Shown here: piece by piece, positions 32,656 through 33,734 of the stretch
Position numbering within the stretch: the stretch's first letter is position 1
Layout: each line of letters opens with the position of its first letter
Made by a program: the position numbers and the translations under genes
NCBI GenBank assembly: GCA_947626545.1
Contig: CANQSS010000026.1
Location: 1-33,734 of the forward strand
Length of the DNA: 33,734 nt
Direction of reading: 5' to 3'
DNA from: an uncultured Akkermansia sp.
GTDB taxonomy: Bacteria; Verrucomicrobiota; Verrucomicrobiia; Verrucomicrobiales; Akkermansiaceae
The notes under the pieces: generated by a model
What the model saw: the letters and a program-made list of their open reading frames with translations, nothing else
Databases searched by the model: none
Told to the model about the DNA's origin: nothing

Positions 32656-33734
32656 TTGTTATTAAGTTATTTTAAACGCCTTATCGTTTTAGCTTTGACG
32701 AGTCTCCTCATACTTGCCGGAGCAACAAGGGCAAAAGAGTATGCATCGGAGAGCGTGCCGCAGCAAGGAGTGGAGATCCTCTTCCCGGCAGGAACAGGGA
32801 AGCAGACGAAGAGCACTAAGCTCAGCACGGAAGAAAAGAACGCGGCGACCCTGCTCAAGAAACTGAAAGCGATCGAAAAGGGCGGCAACGTGAACGCCGT
32901 GGACAAGCTCGGTCAAACCGCCCTCATGCACGCCGCCGCGCAGGACAACAAACTCGCCATCTGCTGGCTCGTGGCCAAAGGTGCGGATGCCACCATCAAG
33001 AACAAGAAGGGCAAGACGGCGCGGGACTACTCCACCACCATTGCTGTGCGGGAATTACTGCGTCTGGCAGCTACCGAGAAAACCGCCCTCACAAAAGAGC
33101 AAGATAAAGAATATGAGCTCGTCAAGGATCGGAGCGACGCCGGGCTGCACGCCGAGCTCAAGCGCGCCATTCCATACGTATCGGATGTCGCGGTACTCCT
33201 CAAGCTCGGGAAGGTGGACCTGAATGCGCCCGATGCCGATGGGGCGCTCGTGCTCGCCTACAAAGACATCTCAGCGGAAAGTGCCGCCTACTGTATCCGT
33301 CATGGGGCCGACGTGCACAAACGTAATGACAAAGGCGAGCCAGTTCTCGTAGGAAATACCCCCGACGACGTCGCGCTTTTGCTGCTAAGTCTCGGACTCA
33401 AGTCCGACGAAACAAAGCCTGCTGAACTTCCGGCATCTTTTCTGTCAGCCGTTTATACCAATGACTGCGACAAAGTGAAGGCCCTCACAACAAGCCACCC
33501 TGACCTCGCAAAGAAAGTGCGCTCGAACATCATACTGAGCGCCCGCTCAGCAGAAATGGCGCACGCCCTCATTGACGCAGGGGCTGATTATAAGAAATGT
33601 TGGGATGACGGCATTCTACTTAACACACGTCTCGGAGCCATTCTACGCGGCACTCCGGCTCCGGTCATCAAGGTTCTTATCGATGCCGGGGCGCCTGCCG
33701 ATGATGTTTACGATTGGTCGCTGGAAATCGGACT
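32656..33734 (+). CDS. Secreted ankyrin-repeat protein, partial at the right edge
   Basis: At least 359 residues, open to the window end. The N-terminus is hydrophobic (YFKRLIVLALTSLLILAGATRA) and reads as a signal peptide cleaved before KEY. From about residue 76 there are ankyrin repeats: GQTALMHAAAQDNKLAICWL, then a VAKGADATIKNKKG turn, and diverged units at LNAPDADG, YCIRHGADVHKRND, ALIDAGADY and VLIDAGAPADD. Ankyrin arrays bind other proteins, so this is a candidate secreted or surface effector or scaffold. The start is uncertain. TTG 32656 is the only in-frame start directly before the signal sequence and lacks a ribosome site. ATG 32624, close to a promoter, is out of frame by one base across the poly-C tract. 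The gene is not closed in this window. Confidence 0.7.
   Translation, partial: MLLSYFKRLIVLALTSLLILAGATRAKEYASESVPQQGVEILFPAGTGKQTKSTKLSTEEKNAATLLKKLKAIEKGGNVNAVDKLGQTALMHAAAQDNKLAICWLVAKGADATIKNKKGKTARDYSTTIAVRELLRLAATEKTALTKEQDKEYELVKDRSDAGLHAELKRAIPYVSDVAVLLKLGKVDLNAPDADGALVLAYKDISAESAAYCIRHGADVHKRNDKGEPVLVGNTPDDVALLLLSLGLKSDETKPAELPASFLSAVYTNDCDKVKALTTSHPDLAKKVRSNIILSARSAEMAHALIDAGADYKKCWDDGILLNTRLGAILRGTPAPVIKVLIDAGAPADDVYDWSLEIG

Overview
The window is chromosomal housekeeping sequence from a Gram-negative bacterium. It is most likely a member of Verrucomicrobiota and plausibly Akkermansia-like. This is inferred from the combination of a dephospho-CoA kinase fused to Rho, a signal-peptide beta-barrel-type protein, an AsmA-like giant, a DUF6941-type protein, and start codons that mostly lack a Shine-Dalgarno sequence. 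No 16S gene is present, so the assignment rests on gene content alone.

Layout. Positions 1-75 are the 5' part of tRNA-Leu(CAG) on the minus strand. Positions 331-3625 (plus) hold an outer-membrane barrel candidate and an Aas-type acyl-ACP/acyl-CoA synthetase whose acyltransferase half looks dead. Positions 3753-6813 (minus) are a dus - pgi - rhodanese cluster. rpsP (6926-7174, minus) stands alone with its own terminator. Positions 7175-8129 lack an intact gene and carry a decayed insertion-sequence remnant. Positions 8130-15721 (plus) encode a DUF6941-type protein, a secreted coiled-coil/TPR protein, a NUDIX hydrolase, transaldolase, UDP-glucose 4-epimerase, a small membrane protein and argininosuccinate lyase. 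A CoaE-Rho fusion (15718-17625, minus) converges on argH. Positions 17739-18044 hold a second, inverted copy of the same IS remnant, followed by tRNA-Glu(CTC). Then come recQ and infA (minus), rplM-rpsI (plus), tRNA-Ala(CGC), and a MATE exporter (plus). A long minus-strand unit follows, read from right to left: nusA - infB - rbfA - AsmA-like (31984 down to 23848). The right end (32120-32655) is a repeat-bearing intergenic region leading into a secreted ankyrin-repeat gene that runs off the window.

How it fits together. The window groups transcription termination (Rho, NusA), translation initiation and ribosome assembly (IF-1, IF-2, RbfA, L13, S9, S16), tRNA modification (Dus) and central carbon metabolism (Pgi, Tal, GalE). 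The strongest observations are a consensus promoter followed immediately by an intrinsic terminator in the nusA leader (a candidate NusA-responsive attenuator), the CoaE-Rho fusion, an 8-C tract at the ankyrin gene start that puts its only well-placed ATG out of frame by one base, and a pair of inverted IS relics. I found no CRISPR array, prophage or obvious defence island.
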